This document shows positions 46,681 to 55,896 of a DNA stretch of 64,000 nucleotides, one piece after another. Where the stretch lies: positions 124,001-188,000 of the forward strand of contig JABILA010000088.1 of the NCBI GenBank assembly GCA_018654745.1. Reading direction: 5' to 3'. The stretch is from Alphaproteobacteria bacterium (GTDB taxonomy: Bacteria; Pseudomonadota; Alphaproteobacteria; UBA2966). A program made the translations under genes and the position numbers. Each line of letters opens with the position of its first letter. The first letter of the stretch is position 1. The notes under the pieces are model-generated. The model saw only the letters and a list, made by a program, of their open reading frames with translations, was not told where the DNA came from and searched no databases.

Positions 46681-48282
46681 TCAAGATGCCTGGTCTTCTG
46701 ATCGTCGGCCAGAAACGAAAGTGAGCCCTGAAACCCCCAACAGCAATGCCAGAAGGCACCAGTTGCCATATCTCGCAAATAAAGTTGCCTGCAATGCCGT
46801 CGGCAAACGCCCGTCCAGTATGTCGCTGGTCCCCAGAGAGAGCTGTTTAATGGTGCGGCCCAGCGGGTCAATGATCGCGGATACGCCTGTATTAGCCGAG
46901 CGTACCAGCGGCAAACCTTCTTCAATGGCGCGCATCCGGGCAATGGCCAGATGCTGCCAGGGACCGGCGCTGATCCCGAACCAGGCATCGTTGGTCACAT
47001 TCAGCATCCACTGCGGTCGTTCCGCCTTCGAAACAACACGCCCGGGGAAAATGGCTTCATAGCAAATCTGGGGACCGACGGCCGGAAAGCCAGGCAGGGC
47101 AAGCGTTTGCGGCCCTGATCCTCGCTGAAAATCACCGCGCCCGGCGGCAAGCCTTTCAATGCCCAACAGGCCCAGAAGAGACCGAAGGGGAACATATTCG
47201 CCGAAGGGAACAAGGTGATGCTTGTCATAAAAGGCGACGATTTCACCAGCTGCATTGAGGGCCTGTACACTGTTCCAGAATTCAAACCGGGGTCTTGATT
47301 GACCTGACTTTGGTTGCTCGGGCTCTGGCTGGACCCGGGTTCGCACGGCACCGGTTATCAGCAGAGAGCCCGGCGGCAACATCTGACCGAGGGCCCGGCG
47401 CAGTCCCGGATCACGATCCAGATGATAGGGGGTGGCGGTTTCTGGCCAGATGAACAGGGACACCTGACTGGCGCCCGGCATTGAGGACATTTGCAGATAA
47501 CGTCTGAGGAATTTGCGGCGAAACTCGGGTCGCCATTTGTCTTTCTGGTCAATGGCTGGCTGCACCAGACGCAAATTGACGCCCTCAACATAGCTCGTCG
47601 GATTTTGCAGCAGACGAAACTGGCCCCACACGCCAATGGCCAACAATAAAACGGCCGCGGCAGCCAGAGGCTGCCAGCGCCTGATGCCTGTTCTGTCGTC
47701 ACCAAGCGTTGCCGGGCTGGCCGCAATAATGACGGTCAGCAACCCAAGACCATGGATGCCAACGACCGAGGCGAACTGCGCCAATGCATCTGATACACCC
47801 CAGGCGTATCCCGGCAGGTTCCACGGGAACCCGGTCAGGACCGTCCCGCGCAGCCATTCAAAGATGGTCCAGCACAGGGCCAGAACCAGTATCCGGGCAA
47901 TACCCTCAAGGGCAAACCGCCGAACAAGACGAAAGGTGGCCAGGGTGGCGAGGCCCGTAAAGGTCGCCAACAAAGCTGGCAAACCCAGCGCAGAGAAAGG
48001 CAGCAGCCAGGCATATTTGTCTGCTTCAACAAACAGGGCAAATCCCACCCAGTACAAACTGATGGCGAAATAGCCAAAGCCGAAAAACCAGCCCAGTGCA
48101 AAGGCGCTTCGCTTTGTTTCGGTTCCATCAAGCAACCAGACCAAAGAGGTAAAAGCCACGACCAGCGCAGGCGCCAGATACAAGGGAGGCAACGCCAGGG
48201 CTGCAATGACTCCAAGGCCAAACACAGACGCCAGACGCCGCCAACCCTTCAGGTCAGCCAGATATCCAGCCAGCTGTCTCAA
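46681..48282 (-). CDS. lnt: Apolipoprotein N-acyltransferase
   Basis: A 533-residue inner-membrane enzyme that adds the third acyl chain to lipoproteins. Eight or so hydrophobic segments fill residues 15-220, then a nitrilase-type domain in the periplasm carries the catalytic triad E281 (IWPETATP), K354 (YDKHHLVPFGEY) and C407 (GPQICYEAIFPG). All are intact. It overlaps corC by four bases (ATGA at 48279-48282) and ends 162 bases before the XRE gene. Confidence 0.96.
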   Translation of the reverse strand: MRQLAGYLADLKGWRRLASVFGLGVIAALALPPLYLAPALVVAFTSLVWLLDGTETKRSAFALGWFFGFGYFAISLYWVGFALFVEADKYAWLLPFSALGLPALLATFTGLATLATFRLVRRFALEGIARILVLALCWTIFEWLRGTVLTGFPWNLPGYAWGVSDALAQFASVVGIHGLGLLTVIIAASPATLGDDRTGIRRWQPLAAAAVLLLAIGVWGQFRLLQNPTSYVEGVNLRLVQPAIDQKDKWRPEFRRKFLRRYLQMSSMPGASQVSLFIWPETATPYHLDRDPGLRRALGQMLPPGSLLITGAVRTRVQPEPEQPKSGQSRPRFEFWNSVQALNAAGEIVAFYDKHHLVPFGEYVPLRSLLGLLGIERLAAGRGDFQRGSGPQTLALPGFPAVGPQICYEAIFPGRVVSKAERPQWMLNVTNDAWFGISAGPWQHLAIARMRAIEEGLPLVRSANTGVSAIIDPLGRTIKQLSLGTSDILDGRLPTALQATLFARYGNWCLLALLLGVSGLTFVSGRRSEDQAS

Positions 48283-49211
48283 GCCTCCAGACCGTTGGGT
48301 CTGTCTTGCTGGTCTTTGGTTATGCCCCGCACCCGCAGGCGCTTGATGCGTCTGGGATCGGCATCTGTTATTTCAAATTCGAGCCCGGTTGGATGCGCGA
48401 TCAATTCGCCGCGCTGGGGCACCCGGCCCAGAAGCGAGAACACCAGACCGCCCAATGTGTCGACGTCCTCGTCTTGTTCGTCGGGTAACAGATCGAGGCC
48501 GACACGTTCTTCCAGTTCGGCAATTGGTGCCCGTGCATCTGCATCCAGGGTGCCATCGGCGTGCACAACAATCAGGGGACCTTCTTCTTCATCATGTTCG
48601 TCTTCGATCTCGCCGACGATTTCTTCAACCAGGTCTTCGATCGTGACCAGCCCGTCAGTTCCGCCATATTCATCAACCACAATGGCCATGTGAACGCGGG
48701 TCTGGCGCATCTGCAACAACAGATCCAGCACCGCCATGCTGGGCGGCACAAACAAGACCTGGCGCAAAATTCCTTTCAGATCAAAATCATCCCGATTGTC
48801 CCAATAAGTCAGCAGGTCCTTGATATGAACCATGCCCAGAACGTCATCGAGATTTTCCTGGTAAACAGGAATGCGGGAGTGCAGTTCTGTCTGAATGAGA
48901 TCAACAAGATCGTCCAGGCTGGTATCTGTGCCCAGCGAAATAATGTCGGCCCTGGGGACCATCACGTCATCGACCCGAAGCTCTCCCAGATCGAGAATGT
49001 TCATCAGCATCAAACGCTCTTCAGCGTTGATCGGCTCCTTTGATGCCGCGTCACTGTCACTGTCTTCAATCAGTTCTTCGAGTGTTTCGCGCAAGTTGGC
49101 GTCGCCATTGCGGCCACCGAACAACCGCCGGAACCATCCGAAGGAGCCACCGTTCGTGCGGTCACCATCTCCGTTCAGGTGATGTTGTTTTCCTGCCGTA
49201 TCGTCACTCAT
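48279..49211 (-). CDS. corC: CorC/HlyC family CBS-domain protein
   Basis: A 310-residue cytoplasmic protein with paired CBS domains (DVMVPRADIISLG and RIPVYQENLDDVLGMVHIKDLL; VHMAIVVDEYGGTDGLVTIEDLVEEIVGEIEDEH in its usual short form) and a C-terminal CorC/HlyC domain with the LGGLVFSLLGRVP segment. Its relatives are linked to magnesium and cobalt efflux. It lacks the DUF21 membrane part of larger homologues. It overlaps lnt and, by four bases, ybeY, in the common ybeY-corC-lnt block. Confidence 0.93.
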   Translation of the reverse strand: MSDDTAGKQHHLNGDGDRTNGGSFGWFRRLFGGRNGDANLRETLEELIEDSDSDAASKEPINAEERLMLMNILDLGELRVDDVMVPRADIISLGTDTSLDDLVDLIQTELHSRIPVYQENLDDVLGMVHIKDLLTYWDNRDDFDLKGILRQVLFVPPSMAVLDLLLQMRQTRVHMAIVVDEYGGTDGLVTIEDLVEEIVGEIEDEHDEEEGPLIVVHADGTLDADARAPIAELEERVGLDLLPDEQDEDVDTLGGLVFSLLGRVPQRGELIAHPTGLEFEITDADPRRIKRLRVRGITKDQQDRPNGLEA

Positions 49212-49780
49212 GCAGCGCCTCTTTCGTCGGGCAGGCTGTAGGGGTCATTGATCCCGAGGTTGGTTAATATTCGTTTCTCAAGATTTTCCATTACCTCAGC
49301 CTGAAGATCATCTTCATGGTCGTAACCCAACAAATGTAAGATACCATGAACAACCAGGTGGCTTGTGTGGGCTTCAATCGTTTTGCCCTGTTCACCGGCT
49401 TCTGCCTTGACCGTTTCAAACGCCAGGATGACATCCCCCAGCATAACGACGCCCGGCACATCCAGCCCATCCTCGTTTTCATCAAGGGCGAAGGAGAGAA
49501 CATTTGTCGGCTTGTCAAAACCGCGATAGTCCCGGTTCAGGTCCTGTACCGTTTTGTCATCAGCCAATAATACAGAAATTTCAGGTGCCACAAAATTGCC
49601 ATCATGAACAACCGGATCGACGATTTGATAAACAGCATTTATGCAGCGTCGACACAGGCCTTCGATATCAGGCAAGGATATTTGCCAATCCGGACACTGG
49701 TCCGAGATCGCCAGACCACTTGCGGCTTCGAATTCGGTTTTATGTTTCTCTGGGGCGCTGTGCCCCGGGTCTTCAGGCAT
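49208..49780 (-). CDS. ybeY: Endoribonuclease YbeY (rRNA maturation)
   Basis: A 190-residue zinc endoribonuclease needed for 16S rRNA 3' maturation and ribosome quality control. The metal site is HGILHLLGYDHE with three histidines; LNRDYRGFDKPTNVLSFA is the conserved preceding block. I start at the ATG at 49780 within the end of phoH, overlapping its stop by eight bases; the open frame from 49834 has no family similarity. The first 40 residues are acidic and variable. Confidence 0.95.
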   Translation of the reverse strand: MPEDPGHSAPEKHKTEFEAASGLAISDQCPDWQISLPDIEGLCRRCINAVYQIVDPVVHDGNFVAPEISVLLADDKTVQDLNRDYRGFDKPTNVLSFALDENEDGLDVPGVVMLGDVILAFETVKAEAGEQGKTIEAHTSHLVVHGILHLLGYDHEDDLQAEVMENLEKRILTNLGINDPYSLPDERGAA

Positions 49781-50831
49781 TGTCTTTTCCGTCAGTTCCT
49801 TTTCGCGACAACGTGCGTTCAAGGCCATCGTCATTCAAAATGTTGTGGGCCTTGTCGAAAGCGCTGTAGGCATGCACGATCCGTGTGACCAGGTCATGGC
49901 GCACGATGTCTTCTTCGCCAAAGCGCGTGAACTTGACGCCCTTCACACCGTGCAAGACATCGGCTGCGTTGGCCAGGCCCGATCGGGTACCGCGCGGTAA
50001 ATCGATTTGCGAAAGATCGCCGTTGATCACCATGCGGCTGCCTTCACCAAGGCGCGTCAACAACATTTTCATCTGAACGGATGTTGTGTTCTGGGCTTCG
50101 TCCACAATGATATAGGCGTTGGTCAATGTTCGCCCGCGCATAAAGGCAACGGGGGCAACTTCAATGTCGCCGCTTTCCATCAGGCGCGTGACCTGATCGC
50201 CGGGCATCATGTAATTCAGGGCGTCATACAGCGGACGTAAATAGGGATCGATCTTGTCGCGCATGTCGCCGGGCAAAAAGCCCAGACGCTCGCCGGCTTC
50301 AACGGCGGGGCGCGACAATATGATCCGTTGCACCACACCGTCCATCAGGGCTTCGATCGCGACGGCCACAGCCAGAAATGTTTTACCCGTTCCAGCTGGA
50401 CCCAGACCAAATGTCAGTTCACTGTTGCGGAGTTGGTCGATATACCCGGCCTGGGTGGGAGACCGCGGCGTCAGGCTGCGACGCGGTGTGCGGATCATAT
50501 GTTCTTCGGAAGCCACAGAAAGTTTTGGTCCGCGTCCAGTCGCTGCGGCCTCCGCCATCCGGATCGCCGCATCAACTTCACCGTTCCCCATGTCGTAGCC
50601 TTTTTTCAATCTTGCATAGAGATCATCCAGCACAATCCTGGCCGCAGCCTGGGCGCTGGCATCACCAATGATCGCCACACGGTTTCCGCGCGACGACAGG
50701 GATACATTTAATCGTTGTTCGATACGGGCCAGGTTTCGGTCGTGTTCACCAAATAGCTCTGACAGCAAGCTGTTGTCGTCAAAGTCCATTAACAGTGGCG
50801 CATTGCCACGATCATCGGTTTCTACTGTCAA
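49773..50831 (-). CDS. PhoH family protein (PhoH-like ATPase)
   Basis: A 352-residue PhoH-like ATPase. The Walker A motif is GLGPAGTGKT (142-151) and IIVDEAQN the Walker B; SRPAVEAGERLGFLPG and the NGDLSQIDLP motif are family landmarks. An N-terminal KH-like segment is present. PhoH is linked to RNA metabolism and often works with YbeY, which is encoded overlapping it. It belongs to the miaB-phoH-ybeY-corC-lnt block. Confidence 0.93.
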   Translation of the reverse strand: MTVETDDRGNAPLLMDFDDNSLLSELFGEHDRNLARIEQRLNVSLSSRGNRVAIIGDASAQAAARIVLDDLYARLKKGYDMGNGEVDAAIRMAEAAATGRGPKLSVASEEHMIRTPRRSLTPRSPTQAGYIDQLRNSELTFGLGPAGTGKTFLAVAVAIEALMDGVVQRIILSRPAVEAGERLGFLPGDMRDKIDPYLRPLYDALNYMMPGDQVTRLMESGDIEVAPVAFMRGRTLTNAYIIVDEAQNTTSVQMKMLLTRLGEGSRMVINGDLSQIDLPRGTRSGLANAADVLHGVKGVKFTRFGEEDIVRHDLVTRIVHAYSAFDKAHNILNDDGLERTLSRKGTDGKDNA

Positions 50832-50877
50832 CGCGTTCCCGGTCCCTCCTTGAGGTGATTGATCATTCTTTCAGTCA

Positions 50878-52245
50878 TCATGCAGCATCTGCGGCGGAAT
50901 TTACAGGGTCTGCCGCAACGCTGTTTGCATGGCCTGATTTTACGCGAACTTTAGCCAAATCACCAATCGCAAATCCGGCATCAATGGCACCATCGATGTA
51001 AACAGACTGATTATAGGGGCTGCGGCCGATCATTTGGCCATCGCGCTTGCCAATCCGTTCGATCAATACGTCAATTTCAGCATTAATGGTTTGTCGGTTA
51101 AAAGCGGTTTGTTGTTCATCCAGCAGGGCCTGCAATGTCGCCAGGCGCTCGGATTTGATTTCCTCGGGCACATGTTCATCCATGCCGGCCGCAGTTGTCC
51201 CAGGCCTGGGACTATATTTGAAGGAATAGGCACTGGCGTAATTTACAGCCCGCACCAGGGCCAGGGTCTCTTCAAAGTCCTTGTCTGTCTCGCCGGGAAA
51301 ACCAACAATGAAGTCGCCGCTCAAGGCAATGTCAGGCCGCGACTTTCGCAGGATGTCGACAACCCGGCGATAATCACCGGACCGGTGGCGACGGTTCATG
51401 GCTTCCAGGATTCTGTCTGATCCGGATTGCACCGGCAAATGCAGATAGGGCATCAGAATGTCGATATCGCGGTGGGCTGCGATCAGTTCTTCGTCCATGT
51501 CGAGCGGATGCGATGTCGTATACCGCACGCGGGCCAGACCATCGACGTCGGTCAGGCCTTCAATCAGGCGACCCAGCGACCAGGCTGATCCGGTCTGGTC
51601 CGGGGCTTCGCCATGATAGGCATTTACGTTCTGGCCCAGCAGCGTAATTTCACGCGCGCCCAGTGCTGCAAGATCCCTTGCCTCCGCAATGACATCTGCG
51701 ACCGGGCGGGAATATTCAGCGCCCCGGGTATAGGGCACTACACAGAATGTGCAGAACTTGTCGCAACCTTCCTGAACCGTCAAAAAGGCAGAGGGTCCCT
51801 GGCCACCGGATTTTGGCAAGGCATCAAATTTTGGTTCAGACGGAAAGTCTGTTTCAACAACGCCGGCACCGCGTGCCGCCGCCCGAACCATATCGGGCAA
51901 CTGATGATAGGCTTGTGGGCCAAAGACCATATCGACCCAGGGAGCACGGCGGCGCACTTCCGCCCCTTCGGCCTGGGCCACACATCCGGCAACTGCGATA
52001 ACCATGTGCCGACCATCCTGCGCCAGCGCTTCCTTGTGTTTGCGCAAACGACCCAGTTCCGAATAGATCTTTTCGGCTGCCTTTTCACGAATGTGGCAGG
52101 TATTGAGAATAACCATGTCGGCATCCGACGCATTGTCACAGGCCTGATAGCCCAGAGGCGTCAGCACATCGGACATGCGAGACGAATCATAGACATTCAT
52201 CTGGCAGCCCCAGGTCTGGATATGCAGTTTCTTGTGGTTCTTCAT
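50878..52245 (-). CDS. miaB: tRNA-2-methylthio-N6-dimethylallyladenosine synthase
   Basis: A 455-residue radical-SAM methylthiotransferase modifying A37 of tRNAs that read UNN codons. N-terminal UPF0004 cluster cysteines are C14, C50 and C88, and the radical-SAM cluster is C161-x3-C165-x2-C168 (CDKFCTFC). A C-terminal TRAM domain carries the [19 protein letters not shown] block. The motifs are all intact. It lies upstream of phoH (46 bases) and 76 bases after plsC. Confidence 0.97.
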   Translation of the reverse strand: MKNHKKLHIQTWGCQMNVYDSSRMSDVLTPLGYQACDNASDADMVILNTCHIREKAAEKIYSELGRLRKHKEALAQDGRHMVIAVAGCVAQAEGAEVRRRAPWVDMVFGPQAYHQLPDMVRAAARGAGVVETDFPSEPKFDALPKSGGQGPSAFLTVQEGCDKFCTFCVVPYTRGAEYSRPVADVIAEARDLAALGAREITLLGQNVNAYHGEAPDQTGSAWSLGRLIEGLTDVDGLARVRYTTSHPLDMDEELIAAHRDIDILMPYLHLPVQSGSDRILEAMNRRHRSGDYRRVVDILRKSRPDIALSGDFIVGFPGETDKDFEETLALVRAVNYASAYSFKYSPRPGTTAAGMDEHVPEEIKSERLATLQALLDEQQTAFNRQTINAEIDVLIERIGKRDGQMIGRSPYNQSVYIDGAIDAGFAIGDLAKVRVKSGHANSVAADPVNSAADAA

Positions 52246-52321
52246 TTCTTCTGACAGCGCAAATTGTTAACGGACCGCGGTCCGGTTTCTGTCCTGAACA
52301 TGCGCACTGCACCCCGGACTG

Positions 52322-53125
52322 TCAAGAACCTGCCTGTGGCAAGGCTGGACGATCAGGGATTTCGCCCCCATCCCTGACAACGTCATAACAATGTTTTGCC
52401 AACGCCTTGCGCGAATTGAATTGCGCCATATCTGCCGGGGCGTGAAAATTCAGGACGACATCAATCCCGCCGCCCTCGCAAAATAATTGCCACAAATGCG
52501 GCATTAGAAACATGTCACCATACCAGGCGATGGCCGGCATCTGGCTCCGCACAAGAGGCAATCCCGCGCGGTGGGTATAGCGAATGCTGACGGGTTGTAC
52601 CGGCAAAGCCGGACCACCAGGGGTCTGTTCAGCGACGGAAAAAAAACTGCTTTGAAACGGCAAGATGCTGATACCGTCATTACTGGTCCCCTCGGGAAAC
52701 AGGATCAGACTTTTCCCTGTTGCCAGATGCGCCGAAACCTGGTCGGTGCCGGTGCGGATTTGATGACGACTGCGGTCGATAAAAATGGATTGTTGTAATT
52801 TCGCCAGCAAGCCAAAACCTGGCCAGTCCGCAACTTCATGTTTGGCAATAAACCCGGCTTTCAGGATCGACCCAAGCGCCACGATATCGAGCCATGAGGC
52901 ATGATTGGCCACATACAATACAGGATCAGTGGTACAGGGCTGTCCGCTGATCGTAATGTGAAGGCCAAGAATTCGCGCCGCGCCGCGATGATACAATAAT
53001 GGCAGGTGCCTTGCCAAAGGACTGGATGTTTTCAGGGCCAGAAGCTGTAAGGGCAGCAGCAATCCGGTCCAGAAAATGGTCAGAGTTGATTTGACCACCC
53101 CACGCAAAAACATGGTCAGGCACAA
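52322..53125 (-). CDS. plsC: 1-acyl-sn-glycerol-3-phosphate acyltransferase (PlsC-like)
   Basis: A 267-residue acyltransferase of phospholipid synthesis. The catalytic HxxxxD motif is NHASWLD, the substrate motif is LFPEGTSN, and the N-terminus has one hydrophobic segment (about 8-30) tying it to the membrane. Sequence similarity of this small enzyme is to PlsC; a role as lyso-phospholipid or ornithine-lipid acyltransferase (OlsA) cannot be excluded. It lies between fur and miaB as in related genomes. A second ATG at 53113 could be the start. Confidence 0.85.
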   Translation of the reverse strand: MCLTMFLRGVVKSTLTIFWTGLLLPLQLLALKTSSPLARHLPLLYHRGAARILGLHITISGQPCTTDPVLYVANHASWLDIVALGSILKAGFIAKHEVADWPGFGLLAKLQQSIFIDRSRHQIRTGTDQVSAHLATGKSLILFPEGTSNDGISILPFQSSFFSVAEQTPGGPALPVQPVSIRYTHRAGLPLVRSQMPAIAWYGDMFLMPHLWQLFCEGGGIDVVLNFHAPADMAQFNSRKALAKHCYDVVRDGGEIPDRPALPQAGS

Positions 53126-53178
53126 ATCAGTTCGGGCATGTCATGTCCTGCGAAATTCTGGCTGCTGGGTATGAAGTC

Positions 53179-53604
53179 TCAGCTTTTTTCTTCGCTGTCG
53201 CGAACGCCATAGAGTTCCAACCGGTGTCCAACCAGCTTGAAGCCAAGTCGGCGGGCAATTTCAGCTTGCAGCTTTTCGATCTCGGGATCCTGGAATTCAA
53301 TAACTTCCCGGGTGCGAATATCAATCAGGTGATCGTGGTGCTCTTCCGACACTTCTTCGTAGCGCGATCGTCCATCACCAAAATCATGACGCTCAAGAAT
53401 TTCTGCTTCTTCGAAAAGGCGCACGGTTCTATACACGGTGGCAATCGAGATCTTTGGATCAATGGCACTTGCCCGGGCATAGACTTCCTCTACATCCGGA
53501 TGATCGTCCGAATCTGACAAAACACGTGCGATGACCCGCCGCTGGCCGGTCATTTTCATACCTTTTTCGATGCAAAGGGTCTCGAGGCGGGACATTGTAG
53601 GCAA
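53179..53604 (-). CDS. fur: Fur family transcriptional regulator (Fur/Mur type)
   Basis: A 142-residue metal-dependent repressor. The winged helix holds KISIATVYRTVRLFEEA and the metal region contains EEHHDHLIDIR. The CxxC pair of classical E. coli Fur is absent. In alphaproteobacteria this gene's product usually reports manganese (Mur) or iron; the sequence does not separate them. I use a TTG start at 53604, where GGGAG lies eight bases upstream; an ATG nine bases later (53595) is an alternative. It heads the plsC-miaB-phoH series. A separate Irr protein is encoded at 31689-32123. Confidence 0.87.
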   Translation of the reverse strand: MPTMSRLETLCIEKGMKMTGQRRVIARVLSDSDDHPDVEEVYARASAIDPKISIATVYRTVRLFEEAEILERHDFGDGRSRYEEVSEEHHDHLIDIRTREVIEFQDPEIEKLQAEIARRLGFKLVGHRLELYGVRDSEEKS

Positions 53605-53769
53605 GTTTATATCTCCCTGAACAATCAGAAAACTGACCCACAAGCGTGTAGCCGCCCGCTGGATCAACTGTGATTGATAATAAACCACAGTTGTCAGTAA
53701 ATCTGTACCGATTCTGCGAATTTTCCGCGCAATCCAGCCAAATTCCGGAAAATCAGACCAACTGTTTCA

Positions 53770-53842
53770 CTAGAGATCGCTCAGAAGCGATTCCGCTCCA
53801 CGCGGAATCACTCTGATCAATGAAACAATGAAATCGCTCTAG
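53770..53842. repeat. CTAG-flanked hairpin repeat at the mucR end
   Basis: The element begins with CTAGAG and ends with CGCTCTAG. Inside, GCGATTCCG and CGCGGAATC form a stem, and outer arms AGAGATCGCTC and AAATCGCTCT also match in part. The stop codon of mucR is the final CTA read leftward. Confidence 0.6.
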
Positions 53843-54246
53843 CGACTGCGCTTTGTACCAAGGCCGATTTTCTTGGCCAGTTCACTGCGCTGGGTGGCAT
53901 AATTGGGTGCCACCATTGGATAGTCAGCCCCCAGACCCCATTTTTCACGATATTCTTCAGGACTGAGATTATAACGTGTTTTGATGTGGCGCTTCAGCAT
54001 CTTCAGTTTTTTGCCGTCTTCCAGACAAATGATGTAATCCGGCGTAATTGATTTTTTAATAGGAACTGCAGGGTTGAGTTTTTCCTGTGCAGCCGGTGCT
54101 GCACCCCCTAATTGGGCGAGCGCGCCAAATACTTGTTGTATCAAGTTTGGCAAGTCAGCAACAGGAACTTCGTTGTTCGACACATGCGATGCCACGATAT
54201 CCGTGGTCAGCGCAAGAAGTTCATTGGTATCAATTTTCTCAGACAT
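53839..54246 (-). CDS. MucR/Ros family transcriptional regulator
   Basis: A 135-residue regulator of the MucR/Ros family. The C-terminal DNA-binding domain has ICLEDGKKLKMLKRH and YNLSPEEYREKWGL. Ros proteins hold zinc by C-x2-C...H-x3-H; here the second cysteine is Asp and the position of the second histidine is Arg (KRHIKTRYN). Asp occurs in other MucR relatives, but with Arg as well zinc binding is doubtful. MucR proteins bind AT-rich DNA and silence genes for exopolysaccharide and motility. It is divergent from the TusA-like gene over an AT-rich spacer of 87 bases, a possible self-regulated site. Confidence 0.9.
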   Translation of the reverse strand: MSEKIDTNELLALTTDIVASHVSNNEVPVADLPNLIQQVFGALAQLGGAAPAAQEKLNPAVPIKKSITPDYIICLEDGKKLKMLKRHIKTRYNLSPEEYREKWGLGADYPMVAPNYATQRSELAKKIGLGTKRSR

Positions 54247-54333
54247 AAAATTTACCCATATACTTTTTAAATAATATTGATTTATATATTTCGTTTTGTG
54301 CTAATTTTCAAACTATTATTGTGGTTACTTTAA
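54247..54333. promoter_or_regulatory. AT-rich divergent spacer of mucR and tusA-like genes
   Basis: 87 bases, very AT-rich with many TA steps, of the kind MucR proteins bind. Rightward, TTGATT, 17 bases, then GCTAAT forms a plausible but weak promoter for the TusA-like gene. Confidence 0.35.
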
Positions 54334-54609
54334 ATGGATGGCCAATCATTGTCTTCAACACCCGACTATTACCTGGACATCACATCGGATATTTGCCCGA
54401 TCACATTTGTTAAGGCAAAACTGCTGATTGAAAAGATGTCTGCCGGTGAAGTTGCAGAAATCCGCCTGGGTGAAGGTGAACCGTTGATAAATGTGCCAAG
54501 ATCGGTCAAATCAGAGGGGCATACAGTGCTTTCACTTGAATCCGATGAAACATCACCAGGGGTTCACATTTTGATGGTAAAAAAGGCGGATCCGGCTTCA
54601 GCTGCCTGA
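54334..54609 (+). CDS. TusA/SirA family sulfurtransferase-like protein
   Basis: A 91-residue small protein of the TusA/YedF/SirA family. C21 and P22 in SDICPITFVKAK form the CPxxF motif, the sulfur-carrying cysteine of the family; the adjoining LLIEKMSAGEVAEIRLGEGEP is typical. TusA hands sulfur to tRNA thiolation; other members work in sulfur oxidation or selenium metabolism, so the partner is open. It is the only plus-strand gene between fur and tsaB, and its 3' end overlaps the convergent rimI end by 12 bases. Confidence 0.88.
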   Translation: MDGQSLSSTPDYYLDITSDICPITFVKAKLLIEKMSAGEVAEIRLGEGEPLINVPRSVKSEGHTVLSLESDETSPGVHILMVKKADPASAA

Positions 54610-55083
54610 AGGATTTCGTTTCAGGACCAAAGCATCGACCCGGTCACCATTCCGCCGTTTATAATAATTTTTTCGCCGCCCGACTTCTGTGAAATCATGG
54701 GCCAGATAGAGCTGTATGGCAGGGTCATTCTCGGCTGCGACCTCAAGAAACAACCCGGCATCTGAACGATCCGCGTGATCTGTTATTTCACCCAGCAGAC
54801 CAGCTGCGACACCGCCGCGCCGCGCCGTGGGCACGACACCAATGGTCATGATTTCGCCTTCGTCTCCGCTAAATCGTGTCAGGGCCAGACCAACGGGCAG
54901 GTCTTCATCTGCCTGGATATCAACGGCCAGCCAGGCCAGCATGCCCGGCATCGCCATAAGGTTTGCAAATGAGCCAGCGTTCCAGACCTGTTCTTCGGAT
55001 GTAAAAATTTCACCGTGCAAGGCCGCCAGTAAATCCTTGCTGGCGATGGTCGCTGGTTCAACCCGCACCGACGTTCGGGTCAT
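54598..55083 (-). CDS. rimI: Ribosomal-protein-alanine N-acetyltransferase RimI-like
   Basis: A 161-residue GNAT acetyltransferase. The acetyl-CoA loop is VVPTARRGGVAAGLLGEI (the Q/RxxGxG/A region is RRGGVA), and LEVAAENDPAIQLYLAHDFTEVGRRKNYY is the RimI-type C-terminal half. The gene partners tsaB in an overlapping ATGA arrangement, as is common for rimI, which argues for RimI rather than another GNAT protein. The 3' end overlaps the TusA-like gene. Confidence 0.87.
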   Translation of the reverse strand: MTRTSVRVEPATIASKDLLAALHGEIFTSEEQVWNAGSFANLMAMPGMLAWLAVDIQADEDLPVGLALTRFSGDEGEIMTIGVVPTARRGGVAAGLLGEITDHADRSDAGLFLEVAAENDPAIQLYLAHDFTEVGRRKNYYKRRNGDRVDALVLKRNPSGS

Positions 55084-55772
55084 GGCAGGGATTTTCCACC
55101 CGGTAACTTTGCGTCGGGCGCACGCAAATATAATGGTGCAGGTGGTTCTTCGGGCATCCCGTCACAAGCAACAATGTCGCGGGCCAACCGGGCAACCGCA
55201 ATGGCGTCAGCCTCGGGTCCCGATGTGCTGAACGAAATGTGGTCTTTATCCAGATCGGACATTTCCTGCACCATGGTTACGCCCGTGCCAACAATCGTGC
55301 AGGGGCCTGCCGGTAAATATTTGGCCAGCTCTGCCGTTTCGATGGCCAGAGGCGCGGTCCCCGATAAACAGATGGACTGTTCCGCTGCAAAATTCTGCAC
55401 ATAATACTGTCCCCTGCGGGCATCCAGAACCACCAGAATATCTGTCTCGCAACCATCCTGTCTGGCGGCAAGTGCGATGGCGGGCAGGCTGCCAACACCC
55501 TGTACCGGCAAGCTTTGCGCCACACCAAATCCACGCGCTGCGGATAAACCGACCCGCTGGCCGGTGAACGTGCCAGGGCCTGTGGTGACCGCAACAAGAT
55601 TGATATCCGGAAAGGCCAGGCCTGCATCGTCGAGGGCCGCACTGACCATAGGCATCAGGGCTTCGGCATGTCCACGCTGCAAAGCCTCGAACCTGTGCGC
55701 CAGCACCTGATCATCAGTCAGCACCGCAACAGAACAACGGTTCAATGTTGTATCAAAGGACAAAATGTTCAT
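55080..55772 (-). CDS. tsaB: tRNA threonylcarbamoyladenosine biosynthesis protein TsaB
   Basis: A 230-residue TsaB (YeaZ), partner of TsaD and TsaE in making t6A37. The start MNILSFDTTLNRCSVAVL, GHAEALMPMV, TTGPGTFTGQRVGLSAARG are characteristic. I start at the ATG at 55772; the longer open frame has no similarity. It overlaps rimI at 55080-55083. Upstream, divergently, lies a VanX-like gene, about 125 bases from the tsaB start. Confidence 0.94.
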   Translation of the reverse strand: MNILSFDTTLNRCSVAVLTDDQVLAHRFEALQRGHAEALMPMVSAALDDAGLAFPDINLVAVTTGPGTFTGQRVGLSAARGFGVAQSLPVQGVGSLPAIALAARQDGCETDILVVLDARRGQYYVQNFAAEQSICLSGTAPLAIETAELAKYLPAGPCTIVGTGVTMVQEMSDLDKDHISFSTSGPEADAIAVARLARDIVACDGMPEEPPAPLYLRAPDAKLPGGKSLP

Positions 55773-55896
55773 ATCATCGCCCAGCTTTATCCTGTTTGCC
55801 TTGCCATCATACAGCCTGATTACCGACACCGTGATATCAGGTACCTGGCAGGGATAGCACAAACTGAAATAACTTAAAGAGCGTATCGCCATAACC

